Positions 48,485 to 57,836 are shown, counted from the first letter of the stretch. The stretch: DNA of 64,000 nucleotides from Synechococcus sp. MW101C3 (GCF_002252635.1 NZ_NQKX01000006.1:212394-276393), one strand, 5' to 3'. Program-made: numbers and translations. The notes: a model not told the origin generated them from the letters alone.

Positions 48485-49180
48485 ATGGCGGCCGCTGCGT
48501 CAACAACCCTCTCTGCAGCAGCCGTGCTGGCGGCGGTGCTGCCACTGGCAGTGGGTGCGGCGATGAGTCCGCTGGTGCTGGTGCTGCAGGTGCGCCAGTT
48601 GCTGGCACCTGCTCTGGGGCTGGCGCGGGCCTGGGCGTTCCTGTTGGGCGCTGCCGTGATCACCCTCGTTTGGCTGGGGCTCGGCCTGGCCGTCGGCGAT
48701 CTGCTGCCGCCCCGCCCCACGGGGCCGGATCCGGTGGCGGCGACCCTGCATCTGGCCGTGGCGGCGTTGCTGGTGTCGCTGGGCGCGGCCAATCTGCTGC
48801 GTGCACAGCCTGGTCTCGCGGTTGCCCCACCACCCCCGACACCTGCAAGGGCCGCCGCGCCGTGGTCGGCGTTTCGGCTCGGTCTGGGGGCGATGGCGGC
48901 CAACCTCAGTTCTCTGGCGCTGTTTCTTCCGGCGGTGCAGGATCTTGCCCGCGCCTCGCTCGACGCCGCTGAACGCGCCGGCCTGTCGGCATTGCTGGTG
49001 GGCTTCACCCTCCTGCCTGCCCTGTTGCCGCCGTGTCTGGTGCTGGCCAGTGGCCGCCGCGGTGAGCAGCTGCTGGAGCGGCTCGGGCGCTGGCTGAACA
49101 GCCATCAGCGCCAGGTGAGTGCCACGCTTTGCTTTGTGTTCGCCGCTCTGCTCACCGTCAACGGGCTGGCTCGGCTGTAG
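48485..49180 (+). CDS. GAP/Sap (LysE-like superfamily) membrane protein
   Basis: 231 residues with six membrane helices. The duplicated AAVLPLAVGAAMSPLVLVLQVRQLL and LGAMAANLSSLALFLPAVQDLARASL segments match the GAP family (Sap, sulfolipid-1-addressing protein) of the LysE transporter superfamily. The substrate is unknown; lipid or small-molecule export has been suggested for relatives. Its 3' end overlaps that of the convergent thioredoxin-like gene by 23 bases. Confidence 0.72.
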   Translation: MAAAASTTLSAAAVLAAVLPLAVGAAMSPLVLVLQVRQLLAPALGLARAWAFLLGAAVITLVWLGLGLAVGDLLPPRPTGPDPVAATLHLAVAALLVSLGAANLLRAQPGLAVAPPPPTPARAAAPWSAFRLGLGAMAANLSSLALFLPAVQDLARASLDAAERAGLSALLVGFTLLPALLPPCLVLASGRRGEQLLERLGRWLNSHQRQVSATLCFVFAALLTVNGLARL

Positions 49181-49616
49181 GGCTGCGGAAGCCGCTCCAG
49201 GCCTTGAGCTGCTCGAGGGTCTGCAGGCCTTCCCGCCGCTCCCCTTTGAGGGTCCAGGTGGGGTAGGCCCGCACGCCGGCGCTGCTGCAGCGCTGCCGCC
49301 CCGCGTCGTCCTTGTCGCATTCCACGTAGGGAAGGCGGCGGCCCGCCTCGGTGCCGAACAGGTTCTTCTGCTCGAAGCAGTAGGGGCACCACCAGGCGCC
49401 GTAGAACACCGCCCCCTGCTGGATCAGAAAGTCGACCAGTGCCAGTTGTTCGGCGTTGGAGGGCTTGAGGGCTTCACCGAGCGTGCCGGTGCTGGAGGTT
49501 GCTGGCCTGGAGCCGGAGGCCACAGCGGGCGCAGCTGCCAGCGCTGCCGGGCCTGGCTGGGCACCAAGGGCACTGAGGGCGAGAACCACGGCGAGCAAAG
49601 GCATCGGCAGCGCCAA
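49158..49616 (-). CDS. periplasmic thioredoxin-fold protein (VKOR-C-like)
   Basis: 152 residues. A signal peptide (MALPMPLLAVVLALSALGAQPGPAALAAAPA) precedes a thioredoxin-fold domain with redox motif WWCPYC (Cys77, Cys80) in QGAVFYGAWWCPYCFEQKNLFGTEAGRRLPYVECDKD, plus a second cysteine pair-like feature (VECD...QRC). RAYPTWTLKGERREGLQTLEQL is the cis-Pro region. It resembles the thioredoxin domain fused to VKOR in cyanobacteria, here as a separate protein, and probably forms or reduces disulfides in the periplasm or thylakoid lumen. Confidence 0.88.
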   Translation of the reverse strand: MALPMPLLAVVLALSALGAQPGPAALAAAPAVASGSRPATSSTGTLGEALKPSNAEQLALVDFLIQQGAVFYGAWWCPYCFEQKNLFGTEAGRRLPYVECDKDDAGRQRCSSAGVRAYPTWTLKGERREGLQTLEQLKAWSGFRSPTAEPAR

Positions 49617-49753
49617 TCACGACCTGCAGCGTAGGCAAAGCCCCAACGGCGGCGTTCGGGCTTCCGCCCTCCGCCGGCCTTCCACCACGACGCTCCGGCT
49701 GGGAAACTGGAGAGGCTGAACGTTCTTGCTGACGTGCCGATGAGCCTGCCTCG

Positions 49754-50734
49754 ATGAGCGCCAACGGCTATCGCGACTACTACAAAGTGCTGGGCCTTGA
49801 ACGGGGAGCCGACGCGGACGCCATCAAGCGTTCCTTCCGCAAGCTGGCCCGTCAGCACCATCCGGATGTGAACCCCGGCGACGCGGCGGCAGAAGCACGC
49901 TTCAAGGAGATCAGTGAGGCCTATGAGGTGCTCTCCGATCCTGACAAGCGCCGCAAGTATGAACAGTTTGGCCAGTACTGGAGCCAGATGGGCGGTGGCG
50001 GCGCACCGGGTGTCGATGTGGATTTCAGCCGCTACGGCAACTTCGACGACTTCATCAACGACCTGCTCGGTCGCTTCGGCGGGGCCGCCGGCCCCGGTGG
50101 CTTCGCGGGTGCACCGGGCGGGTTCGGCTTCTCGGGAGGCTTTCCGGCCGGGTTCGGCGGCGGCTTCACTCCAGGCACCGGCCGCGCTAGCGGCGCCCAG
50201 CTGGACGCGGAAGCCACGATCACCATCACCTTTGCCGATGCCTTTCGCGGCTGCGAGCGCACCCTGGCCGTCAACGAAGAGCGGGTTCAGGTGCGCGTGC
50301 CCGCTGGGGTGAAGAACGGCAGCCGCCTGCGCCTCAAGGGCAAAGGCAACCTCCAGCCCGGCACCGGCCGGCGCGGCGACCTCTACCTCAACCTCACCCT
50401 GCAGGAGCATCCAGTCTGGAAGCTGGAGGGGGATCAGCTACGGGCCGATCTGCCACTCAGCCTCGACGAGCTCGCCCTTGGCGGGGATATCCGGGTGATC
50501 ACCCCTGACGGCGATGCCACCGTTCAGGTACCCCCCGGTGTGCCCCTGGGGCGCAGCCTGCGCTTGAAGGGCAAGGGCTGGCCCCAGAAAGATGGCCGCG
50601 GCGATCTGTTGCTCACCCTCACCCTTGCCCTGCCTGACACCTACAGCCAGCAGGAGCGAAAGCTGCTCGAGCAGCTGCGCGATGCGCGCAGCACCGACCC
50701 AAGGCGGGAGTGGTGCAAAGCCGCCATTCTCTGA
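49754..50734 (+). CDS. DnaJ-class co-chaperone, CbpA-like (no zinc domain)
   Basis: 326 residues. J-domain at 6-72 (YRDYYKVLGLERGADADAIKRSFRKLARQHHPDVN) with the HPD motif at 36-38. A Gly/Phe-rich linker (about 90-150), then the two C-terminal client-binding beta domains: ATITITFADAFRGCERTLAVNEERVQVRVPAGVKNGSRLRLKGKGN and ADLPLSLDELALGGDIRVITPDGDATVQVPPGVPLGRSLRLKGKGWPQ. There is no CxxCxGxG zinc region, so it is type II. It stimulates DnaK. It is 71 bases upstream of hemB. Confidence 0.94.
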   Translation: MSANGYRDYYKVLGLERGADADAIKRSFRKLARQHHPDVNPGDAAAEARFKEISEAYEVLSDPDKRRKYEQFGQYWSQMGGGGAPGVDVDFSRYGNFDDFINDLLGRFGGAAGPGGFAGAPGGFGFSGGFPAGFGGGFTPGTGRASGAQLDAEATITITFADAFRGCERTLAVNEERVQVRVPAGVKNGSRLRLKGKGNLQPGTGRRGDLYLNLTLQEHPVWKLEGDQLRADLPLSLDELALGGDIRVITPDGDATVQVPPGVPLGRSLRLKGKGWPQKDGRGDLLLTLTLALPDTYSQQERKLLEQLRDARSTDPRREWCKAAIL

Positions 50735-50805
50735 ACCCCTGCCACAGGAGGGCCTCCGAGGCGGGGAGCGCTGATCCGTAGGATCCGGCCAGCAGGTTTG
50801 CCCGT

Positions 50806-51807
50806 ATGGAACTCACCTATCGACCCCGTCGGTTGCGCCGCACCCCGGCTCTTCGAGCGATGGTGCGCGAGTTTCACCTCGACCCCGCCGATTTCATCTA
50901 CCCCCTGTTCGTGCACGAAGGGGCCAGCAATGAGCCGATTGAGGCCATGCCCGGCTGCCAGCGCTGGAGCCTGGAAGGGCTCGTGGAAGAAGTGGGCCGC
51001 GCCTGGGATCTGGGCATCCGCTGCGTGGTGCTCTTCCCCAAGGTGGCCGATGGCCTCAAAACGGAAGACGGCGCTGAATGCTTCAACGAGGGCGGGCTGA
51101 TTCCTCGTGCCATTCGCCGCCTGAAACAGGAACACCCGGCCATGGCGATCATGACCGACGTCGCTCTTGATCCCTATTCCTGCGATGGCCATGACGGCAT
51201 CGTCAACAGCGAAGGTGTGGTGCTGAACGATGAAACCGTGGCCCAGCTGTGCCGTCAGGCGGTGGCTCAGGCCCGCGCCGGCGCCGATCTGCTCGGCCCC
51301 AGCGACATGATGGATGGCCGGGTGGGAGCGATCCGGGAGGCGCTCGATGAAGAAGGCTTTGAGCACATCGGCATCATCAGCTACACCGCTAAGTACGCCT
51401 CCGCTTACTACGGCCCCTTCCGGGAGGCACTCGATTCCGCCCCGCGTCCGGTGGGGAACAAGCCGATCCCCAAAGACAAGTCCACGTATCAGATGGATCC
51501 GGGCAACGGCCGCGAGGCGCTCACCGAAGCCTTGCTGGATGAGCAGGAAGGGGCCGACATCCTGATGGTCAAGCCGGGCCTGGCTTATCTCGACATCATC
51601 CATCGCCTGCGCGAGGAATCGGAACTGCCGATTGCGGCTTACAACGTGAGTGGTGAGTACGCCATGGTGAAGGCAGCTGCCCAGCGCGGCTGGATCGACG
51701 AGCGCGCCGTGGTGCTCGAAACGCTGCTCTGTTTCAAGCGCGCCGGTGCCGATCTGATCCTCACCTACCACGCCTGCGATGCGGCCCGATGGCTGAGCGA
51801 ACGGTGA
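50806..51807 (+). CDS. hemB: porphobilinogen synthase (delta-aminolevulinic acid dehydratase)
   Basis: Condenses two 5-aminolevulinate molecules to porphobilinogen for haem and chlorophyll. 333 residues. Schiff-base lysines are in ISYTAKYASAYYGPFREALDSAP (Lys196) and LMVKPGLAYLD (Lys256). The metal region reads TDVALDPYSCDGHDGIV: an Asp-rich, plant-like magnesium-type site, not the three-cysteine zinc site. Start MELTYRPRRLRRTPALRAMVREF is canonical. Confidence 0.98.
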   Translation: MELTYRPRRLRRTPALRAMVREFHLDPADFIYPLFVHEGASNEPIEAMPGCQRWSLEGLVEEVGRAWDLGIRCVVLFPKVADGLKTEDGAECFNEGGLIPRAIRRLKQEHPAMAIMTDVALDPYSCDGHDGIVNSEGVVLNDETVAQLCRQAVAQARAGADLLGPSDMMDGRVGAIREALDEEGFEHIGIISYTAKYASAYYGPFREALDSAPRPVGNKPIPKDKSTYQMDPGNGREALTEALLDEQEGADILMVKPGLAYLDIIHRLREESELPIAAYNVSGEYAMVKAAAQRGWIDERAVVLETLLCFKRAGADLILTYHACDAARWLSER

Positions 51808-52052
51808 CCTCCTCCGAGCCGGCGGCACCTCGCCCCACTGGTCAGGGCCGGCGGCGCCCCTCCCCATTGATGGTGTGGGTGCTGGCCCCCTGGCTGGTGG
51901 CTCTGTTGCTCGTGCTGCTCGCCCTGCGCCTGCTCGCCCTTGAGGATTTCAATCTTCAGGCCTCCGGCTGGGGCCTGCTGGGCAGCGCCGCCATCTGCTT
52001 CTCGATCGGCTGCGTCTGCCGGGTGTCGCTGCTGCTGGCCGACCGGCGCTGA
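51789..52052 (+). CDS. small two-helix membrane protein overlapping hemB
   Basis: 87 residues, starting inside the last codons of hemB with a 19-base overlap. A basic, Pro-rich N-terminus is followed by two hydrophobic helices (LMVWVLAPWLVALLLVLLALRLLAL and GWGLLGSAAICFSIGCVCRVSLLLA). No recognised family. Overlap with hemB and the membrane layout suggest translational coupling and a real gene. Confidence 0.6.
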   Translation: MAERTVTSSEPAAPRPTGQGRRRPSPLMVWVLAPWLVALLLVLLALRLLALEDFNLQASGWGLLGSAAICFSIGCVCRVSLLLADRR

Positions 52053-52113
52053 GCTCCGCCTCACCACAGGTCCTGTGGCGGCTCAGAATGGACTCAAGAC
52101 CAGGACACTGTCG

Positions 52114-52596
52114 ATGCCGGTGCGAAGACTGGGCCACGTGGCCCTGCGGGTGCAGGACATGGCCCGCGCCAAGGCGTTTTATCAGGCCCTCGGCCTGCGC
52201 CTCACCTGGGAAGCCGACGATTGGTCCTATCTGCAGGCCCCCGACGGCGGTGACGGGGTGGCCCTGCTGAGCCCGGCCTATACCGCCGCCGGGCCCCACT
52301 TCGCCTTTCACTTCAGCGAGCGCGCCGAGGTGGATGTTGTTCACGGCGAGCTGCGCGCCGCTGGCCATCCGGTGGGCCCGCTGCATGATCACCGCGACGG
52401 CACCGCTTCCTTTTACCTCCAGGATTCGGAAGGAAACTGGCTGGAGATGCTCTACGAGCCGCCCGAAGGCATCCCCTCCAACCAGGGCGAGGAGCCGATC
52501 GCTGCGGCTCTGCCTGATGGCTCCTCAGCCGCCATGGCCGGCGCCGGAGCCACCGGAGCCGCTGCCCTAGCCGGACAGGTGCAGGGGCTGGCTTGA
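52114..52596 (+). CDS. VOC-superfamily (glyoxalase-like) protein
   Basis: 160 residues from ATG 52114 (MPVRRLGHVALRVQDMARAKAFYQALGLRLTWEADDWSYLQAPDGGDGVALLSP). The VOC beta-alpha-beta-beta-beta fold occupies the first ~125 residues. Likely metal ligands are His8, a Glu in ERAEVDVVHGEL or the His in HFAFHFSE, and the Glu in EGNWLEMLYEPP. This resembles cyanobacterial glyoxalase I-like dioxygenase-fold proteins; the substrate is unknown. The C-terminal Ala/Gly-rich tail is odd. Its stop overlaps the mutS2 TTG start. Confidence 0.88.
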   Translation: MPVRRLGHVALRVQDMARAKAFYQALGLRLTWEADDWSYLQAPDGGDGVALLSPAYTAAGPHFAFHFSERAEVDVVHGELRAAGHPVGPLHDHRDGTASFYLQDSEGNWLEMLYEPPEGIPSNQGEEPIAAALPDGSSAAMAGAGATGAAALAGQVQGLA

Positions 52597-54989
52597 ACCC
52601 GATCGAGGCGGAAGCCCTTGACCTGTTGGAGTGGCCTCGCCTGGCGGAGCACCTGGCCAGCTTCGCCAGCACGCGCGCCGGTGCCCGCCACTGCCGCTCC
52701 CTGCTGCCCGCCGCCAGCTGCGCCGAGAGCGAGCGCCTGCTCTGTGAAACCACGGAGTTGCTGGGCCTCGATGGCGTGCTGGAGGGGGGGCTGAGCTTTC
52801 AAGGCGTCGCCGATCTCGGTGGCACCCTCCAGCACTGCAGCAAGGGGGGCACCGCCTCCGGTGAGGCCCTGCTGGAGGTGGCCACCACACTGGCGGCCGG
52901 CCGCCGCCTGCGCCGCCAGATCGAGGACGAGGACCTGCGGCCCGTCACCAGTGGCCTGGTGCAGAACCTGCGCACCCTGCCGGAGCTGGAGCAGCGTCTG
53001 CGCTTCTGTATCGAGGAAGGCGGGCGTGTGGCCGACCGCGCCAGCCCGGCGCTGGCCGCGCTGCGGCTGCAGCTCTCGGCTCTGCGCCAGCAGCGGCGTG
53101 AGCGGCTCCAGGAGCTGATTCGGCGTTGCGCGCCCCTGCTGCAGGACAACGTGATCGCCGAACGCAACGGCCGGCCAGTGCTGGCGGTGAAGGCGGGGGC
53201 GGCCTCCCAGCTCAGCGGCCTGGTGCACGACAGTTCGGCCTCCGGCAGCACCGTGTTCATCGAGCCCCAGGCGGTGATCACCCTGGGCAACCGGCTGCGG
53301 GAGCTGGAAGGAAAGGAGCGCGAGCTCGAGCAACAGGTGCTGGCGGAGCTCAGCAGCCTGGTGGCGGCGGACACAGACGCCCTCCACACCCTGCAGACGG
53401 TGCTGGTGCAGCTCGATGGCGCCGTGGCCCGCGCTCGCTACGGCCAGGACCTTGGCGGGGTGCGCCCCGAGCTGTCCGCCACTGCCGAGGCCCCCTTCCA
53501 GCTCGTGGATCTCTGCCATCCGCTGCTGCTCTGGCAGGAGCGGCGCGAGGGCGGCAGGGCGGTGGTGCCGGTCACGGTCACCGTGGGCAGCGACCTGCGG
53601 GTGGTGGCGATCACCGGCCCGAACACCGGCGGCAAGACAGTCACGCTCAAAAGTGTGGGGTTGGCGGCCCTGATGGCGCGCGCTGGCTTGTTCCTGCCTT
53701 GCCGCGGCACGCCGCGGCTGCCCTGGTGCGGCTCTGTCCTGGCCGACATCGGCGATGAGCAGTCGCTGCAGCAGAACCTCTCCACCTTCAGCGGCCACGT
53801 GCGACGCATCGCGCGCATCCTCGAAGCGCTGCCGCCGCCGGGAACGCACGGTGGCGCCTCCCTGGTGCTGCTCGATGAGGTGGGTGCCGGCACCGACCCC
53901 ACCGAAGGCACCTCCCTGGCGATCGCCCTGCTGCGCCATCTCGCCGCCCGCGCCCGCCTCACCATTGCCACCACCCACTTCGGTGAGCTGAAGGCGCTCA
54001 AGTACGAGGATGCCCGCTTCGAGAATGCCTCGGTGGGCTTTGACGTCGAAACCCTCTCGCCCACCTATCAACTGCAGTGGGGCATTCCGGGCCGCAGCAA
54101 CGCCCTGGCCATTGCCAGCCGCCTCGGCCTGGAGCCGGCCGTGATCGCGGGCGCCACCGCCCTGCTGGCGCCGAAGGGGGAAGGGGAGCTGAACCAGGTG
54201 ATCCGTGGCCTGGAGGATCAGCGGCGCCGCCAGCAGGAGGCTGCCGAAGAGGCGGCTGTGCTGCTGGTGCGCACCGAGCTGTTGCACGAGGAGCTGCTGC
54301 AGCGCTGGCAGCACCAACAGGAGCAATCGGCGGAACTGCAGGAGCAGCGGCGCCGCCAGCTGGAGCACTCGATCCGCGATGGCCAACGGGAAGTGCGCCG
54401 CATCATCCGCCGTCTTCGCCAGGGCGACACCGATGGGGAGGAGGCGCGTCAGGCGGGCCAACGGCTCAAGCGCCTGCAGCAGGAACATCAGCCTCAGCCG
54501 GAACGCCGACAGCACCGCGGCTGGCGGCCCTCTTTGGGGGAGCGGATTCGCGTGCTCTCGCTCGGCAAGGCGGCGGAAGTGCTGGAGATTGCCACCGACG
54601 GCCAGGAGCTCACGGTGCGCTGCGGCGTGCTGCGGCTCACCGTGCCGCTCGACGGGGTGGAATCCCTCAGTGGCGAGAAGCCGGCGCCACCGGAGCCGCC
54701 TGTGGTGCAGGTGCGCCGCCAGCCCGGCCGCAGCGGCGGCAGCGCCCAGGTGCGCACCGAACGCAACACCGTGGACGTGCGCGGCCTGCGGGTGCACGAA
54801 GCGGAGGCAGCCGTGGAGGAACGGCTACGCGCGGCGGAAGGGCCGGTGTGGGTGATCCACGGCATCGGCAGCGGCAAGCTCAAGCGTGGCCTGCGCCAGT
54901 GGCTTGACACCGTGCCCTACGTGGAGCGGGTGAGCGATGCGGAGCAGGGTGACGGTGGCCCAGGCTGCAGTGTGGTCTGGGTGGCATGA
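52593..54989 (+). CDS. mutS2: MutS2 family ATPase/endonuclease
   Basis: 798 residues from TTG 52593 (LNPIEAEALDLLEWPRLAEHLASFAST). The ATPase domain has Walker A ITGPNTGGKTVTLKSVGLAALMARAGLFLPC (about 342-372), and further on LVLLDEVGAGTDPTEGTSLAIALLRHL and ATTHFGELKAL. A coiled-coil stalk follows (about 530-640), then a C-terminal Smr nuclease domain VDVRGLRVHEAEAAVEERLRAAEGPVWVIHGIGSGKLKRGLRQWL (about 725-798). It acts in suppression of recombination or in rescue of collided ribosomes. Coupled to the VOC gene. Confidence 0.96.
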   Translation: MNPIEAEALDLLEWPRLAEHLASFASTRAGARHCRSLLPAASCAESERLLCETTELLGLDGVLEGGLSFQGVADLGGTLQHCSKGGTASGEALLEVATTLAAGRRLRRQIEDEDLRPVTSGLVQNLRTLPELEQRLRFCIEEGGRVADRASPALAALRLQLSALRQQRRERLQELIRRCAPLLQDNVIAERNGRPVLAVKAGAASQLSGLVHDSSASGSTVFIEPQAVITLGNRLRELEGKERELEQQVLAELSSLVAADTDALHTLQTVLVQLDGAVARARYGQDLGGVRPELSATAEAPFQLVDLCHPLLLWQERREGGRAVVPVTVTVGSDLRVVAITGPNTGGKTVTLKSVGLAALMARAGLFLPCRGTPRLPWCGSVLADIGDEQSLQQNLSTFSGHVRRIARILEALPPPGTHGGASLVLLDEVGAGTDPTEGTSLAIALLRHLAARARLTIATTHFGELKALKYEDARFENASVGFDVETLSPTYQLQWGIPGRSNALAIASRLGLEPAVIAGATALLAPKGEGELNQVIRGLEDQRRRQQEAAEEAAVLLVRTELLHEELLQRWQHQQEQSAELQEQRRRQLEHSIRDGQREVRRIIRRLRQGDTDGEEARQAGQRLKRLQQEHQPQPERRQHRGWRPSLGERIRVLSLGKAAEVLEIATDGQELTVRCGVLRLTVPLDGVESLSGEKPAPPEPPVVQVRRQPGRSGGSAQVRTERNTVDVRGLRVHEAEAAVEERLRAAEGPVWVIHGIGSGKLKRGLRQWLDTVPYVERVSDAEQGDGGPGCSVVWVA

Positions 54990-55140
54990 AGCCTCAGATC
55001 ACTACAACACCGGTGATGGTGAGTGCCAGACCGGGGCTGAGAGTGTGCAGGGTGGGAACGACCCGGGGGCATTTCACTCTTGAAATGGCTGACCCGTTAA
55101 CGAGGTGGTCTTCCCCTTATGCACCTCCGCCCTGCTGGGC

Positions 55141-56400
55141 TCAGAGATCGAGCACGGGCAGTTGAGGTTCCGGCCCCGTGCGCTCGGGGCCGGCGGTGGT
55201 GGTCGGTGGCAGTGCCAGTGCCTCCCCGGCGGCATCGAACAGCCGCCAGCCGCTGGGGTCCACGTCGATGTGGATCCGCTGCCCCGGCACCACCCGCTGG
55301 GAGGGGTCGGCCCGCAGCTGCACCAGATGGCCGCCCTCCAGCAGCCGGGCGCTGATCAGCAGTTCATTGCCGAGCGCCTCCACATGGGTGACGTCGCCCG
55401 GCAGATTCCGGTTGGTGGCCGGTGCCAGCTTCAGATGCTCCGGCCGGAGCCCGCCTGTAAGGGGCGTGGAAACTCCACGGGCGGCATGGGAGGCCAGGGC
55501 GGCGGCCATCGGGCCTTCCACCAGGAAGCGACGGGCATCGAGCTGAATCTGATCGCCACCTGCGGCCTGCACCGGCAGCAGATTCATCGGTGGGCTGCCG
55601 ATGAACTGGGCCACGAACAGATTCGAAGGCCAGGTGTAGAGCTCCATCGGCGTGCCCAGCTGCTGCAGCCGGCCTTGGTTGAGCACGGCGATGCGATGCC
55701 CCATCGTCATCGCCTCCACCTGGTCGTGTGTCACGTAGAGCGTGGTGGTGCCCAGCCGCTTCTGAAGCGCCACGATCTGGGCGCGGGTGCCCGTGCGCAA
55801 CTTGGCGTCGAGGTTGCTGAGCGGCTCATCCATCAGGAAGACGGCGGGCTCCCGGGCGATCGCCCGCCCCAGGGCCACCCGCTGCTTCTGGCCGCCGGAC
55901 AACTCCTTGGGACGCCGGTCGAGCAGGGGCGTGAGGCCCAACTCCTCGGCCACCCCGGCGATGCGTGCCTCAATGCGCTGCTCCCGCTTCGAGGGCAGGC
56001 GCAGGGGGGCGGGCAGCCCGCGGCTGCAGCGATGCAGGCTGTCCTGCAGCTGCTGGGCCACGCTGCGGGGACGGCTGCGCCGCAGCCCGAAGCCGATGTT
56101 GTCGGCCACGCTCAGGTGTGGGTAAAGCGCGTAGCTCTGAAACACCATCGCCACGTCCCGCTGGGCCGGGCGCAGGCCACTCACGGGCCTCCCGCCCACC
56201 AGCACTTCGCCATCGGTGGGGGTTTCCAGGCCCGCCAGGATGCGCAACAGAGTGCTCTTGCCGCAGCCGGAGGGACCCACCAGCACCAGGAATTCACCAT
56301 CGGGCACGTCGAGGTCGAGCTGGCGAAGCACCTCCACAGGCTGGCTGCCCCGCCGTGGTGGAAATGTTTTGCTGACCTGCTGGAAGCGAACCTCTGCCAA
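55141..56400 (-). CDS. ABC transporter ATP-binding protein, UgpC/MalK-like
   Basis: 419 residues. Walker A GPSGCGKST (42-50), signature LSGGQKQRVALGRAIAREPAVFLMDEPLSNLDAK (167-200), H-loop VTHDQVEAMTMGHRIAVL. The C-terminal OB-type regulatory domain has FIGSPPMNLLPV and GLRPEHLKL, as in MalK/UgpC. An extra segment of about 35 basic residues (108-140, RRSRPRSVAQQLQDSLHRCSRGLPAPLRLPSKREQRIE) sits before the helical subdomain. No permease or binding protein is adjacent, so it is an orphan ATPase, perhaps shared by several sugar/osmolyte importers such as glucosylglycerol. That is inference. Confidence 0.9.
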   Translation of the reverse strand: MAEVRFQQVSKTFPPRRGSQPVEVLRQLDLDVPDGEFLVLVGPSGCGKSTLLRILAGLETPTDGEVLVGGRPVSGLRPAQRDVAMVFQSYALYPHLSVADNIGFGLRRSRPRSVAQQLQDSLHRCSRGLPAPLRLPSKREQRIEARIAGVAEELGLTPLLDRRPKELSGGQKQRVALGRAIAREPAVFLMDEPLSNLDAKLRTGTRAQIVALQKRLGTTTLYVTHDQVEAMTMGHRIAVLNQGRLQQLGTPMELYTWPSNLFVAQFIGSPPMNLLPVQAAGGDQIQLDARRFLVEGPMAAALASHAARGVSTPLTGGLRPEHLKLAPATNRNLPGDVTHVEALGNELLISARLLEGGHLVQLRADPSQRVVPGQRIHIDVDPSGWRLFDAAGEALALPPTTTAGPERTGPEPQLPVLDL

Positions 56401-56464
56401 GACGGAGCCTCTGACCGGCCGATCCTAGGGTTGGCCTCAGGTTCGGCCTTCGTTAAGGGATTCC

Positions 56465-57484
56465 TTGCAGTTCATCGATCAAGCCCGCATAGCGGTCCAG
56501 GGCGGCCGGGGCGGCGACGGCATCGTCGCGTTTCGTCGGGAAAAATATGTGCCGGCCGGTGGTCCTTCCGGCGGTGATGGCGGCCATGGTGGGGCCGTAT
56601 GGCTGCAGGCCGATGCCAACCTGCAGACCCTGCTGGATTTCAAATACAAGCGGCTGTTTGCCGCCCCGGAAGGCCGCCGCGGCGGCCCGAACCGCTGCTC
56701 CGGCGCCGGCGGGGAGGATCTCGTGGTGCGGGTGCCCTGCGGCACCGAGGTGCGCGACCCTGACACCGAAGCCCTGCTCGGCGATCTGATCGAGCCAGGG
56801 GATCGCTTGCGGGTGGCGGCTGGAGGCCGCGGCGGGCTGGGCAACGCCCACTACCTGAGCAATCGCAACCGGGCCCCCGAGAAGTTCACCGAAGGCAAGG
56901 ACGGGGAAGAGCGGCAACTGCAGCTCGAACTCAAGCTGCTGGCGGAGGTCGGCATCATCGGCCTGCCGAATGCCGGTAAGAGCACCCTCATCAGTGTGCT
57001 GTCGGCCGCCAAGCCGAAGATCGCCGATTACCCCTTCACCACCTTGATCCCGAATCTCGGTGTGGTGCGAAAACCCAGTGGGGATGGCACGGTGTTCGCC
57101 GACATCCCCGGTCTGATCGCCGGCGCCGCCCAGGGCGCGGGGCTGGGCCACGACTTTCTCCGCCACATTGAGCGCACCCGACTGCTGGTGCACCTCGTGG
57201 ATGGCTCCAGCGCGGATGTGGCCCACGACCTGGCGGTGGTGGAAGCGGAGCTGGTGGCCTACGGCCATGGGCTGGCCGATCGCCCCCGGCTGCTGGCCAT
57301 TAACAAAGTGGAACTGCTGGATGAAGATGCCCTGGCAGCGGCTTCAAACGCACTGAAGGAGCGTTGGCCCCGGGAGGTGCTGGCCATCTCCGGGGCAACG
57401 CGTCAGGGGCTCGATCGATTGCTGGAAGCGGTCTGGAAGGAACTCGACCGCAGCGAACAGGCCCTGGTGGCTCAGTCGTCGTAG
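56465..57484 (+). CDS. obgE: Obg family GTPase
   Basis: 339 residues from a TTG start ([43 protein letters not shown]). The glycine-rich Obg fold spans 1-157. The G domain has [36 protein letters not shown] (G1/G2), [38 protein letters not shown] (G3) and INKVELL (G4). There is no C-terminal OCT domain, as in other cyanobacteria. It supports 50S ribosome assembly. Its 3' end overlaps the convergent CP12-like gene by 13 bases. Confidence 0.97.
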   Translation: MQFIDQARIAVQGGRGGDGIVAFRREKYVPAGGPSGGDGGHGGAVWLQADANLQTLLDFKYKRLFAAPEGRRGGPNRCSGAGGEDLVVRVPCGTEVRDPDTEALLGDLIEPGDRLRVAAGGRGGLGNAHYLSNRNRAPEKFTEGKDGEERQLQLELKLLAEVGIIGLPNAGKSTLISVLSAAKPKIADYPFTTLIPNLGVVRKPSGDGTVFADIPGLIAGAAQGAGLGHDFLRHIERTRLLVHLVDGSSADVAHDLAVVEAELVAYGHGLADRPRLLAINKVELLDEDALAAASNALKERWPREVLAISGATRQGLDRLLEAVWKELDRSEQALVAQSS

Positions 57485-57690
57485 ACGCGGCACTCAGGGG
57501 CTTCCGGGTTCAGGTCGCAATAGACCTCAAGCGAATTGGGATCGTGATTGTCCTCGGGGTGATGGGTCTTGTATTCCTGCAAAGACTTGAGCTCTTCCTC
57601 AAGGTGACGCACCTTGGCCTCGTTGCCCGTGGCCTTGGCGGTTTCGATTTCGATCTGGTCCTTGAGGATGTGCTCGTCGATGGAAGTCAT
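57472..57690 (-). CDS. CP12-like protein lacking the N-terminal cysteine pair
   Basis: 72 residues from ATG 57690 ([51 protein letters not shown]). The last 20 residues, [21 protein letters not shown], are the GAPDH-binding end of CP12 with its cysteine pair and YDD tail. The usual N-terminal cysteine pair and the AWDxVEEL core that binds phosphoribulokinase are absent. The front is a charged coiled-coil-like helix. CP12 is a redox switch of the Calvin cycle. This variant may bind only GAPDH; that is inference. Confidence 0.85.
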   Translation of the reverse strand: MTSIDEHILKDQIEIETAKATGNEAKVRHLEEELKSLQEYKTHHPEDNHDPNSLEVYCDLNPEAPECRVYDD

Positions 57691-57836
57691 AAGACGGCCG
57701 ACCTGCGGCAACCGAATTTTTCCAGTCCACCCTACGGGTCGTGCGCCAGCTTCGCCGGGCCGTGTGGGCTCCAGCTCATCAACCCCCCGCCAACATGGGG
57801 TAGATCCCTGTGCCAGCGGGTGGTTTTGCCCTGGTC

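Noticed and set aside
52452..54797. 781-codon minus-strand frame opposite mutS2
   Set aside because: Antisense shadow caused by GC bias. mutS2 on the plus strand has all expected motifs.
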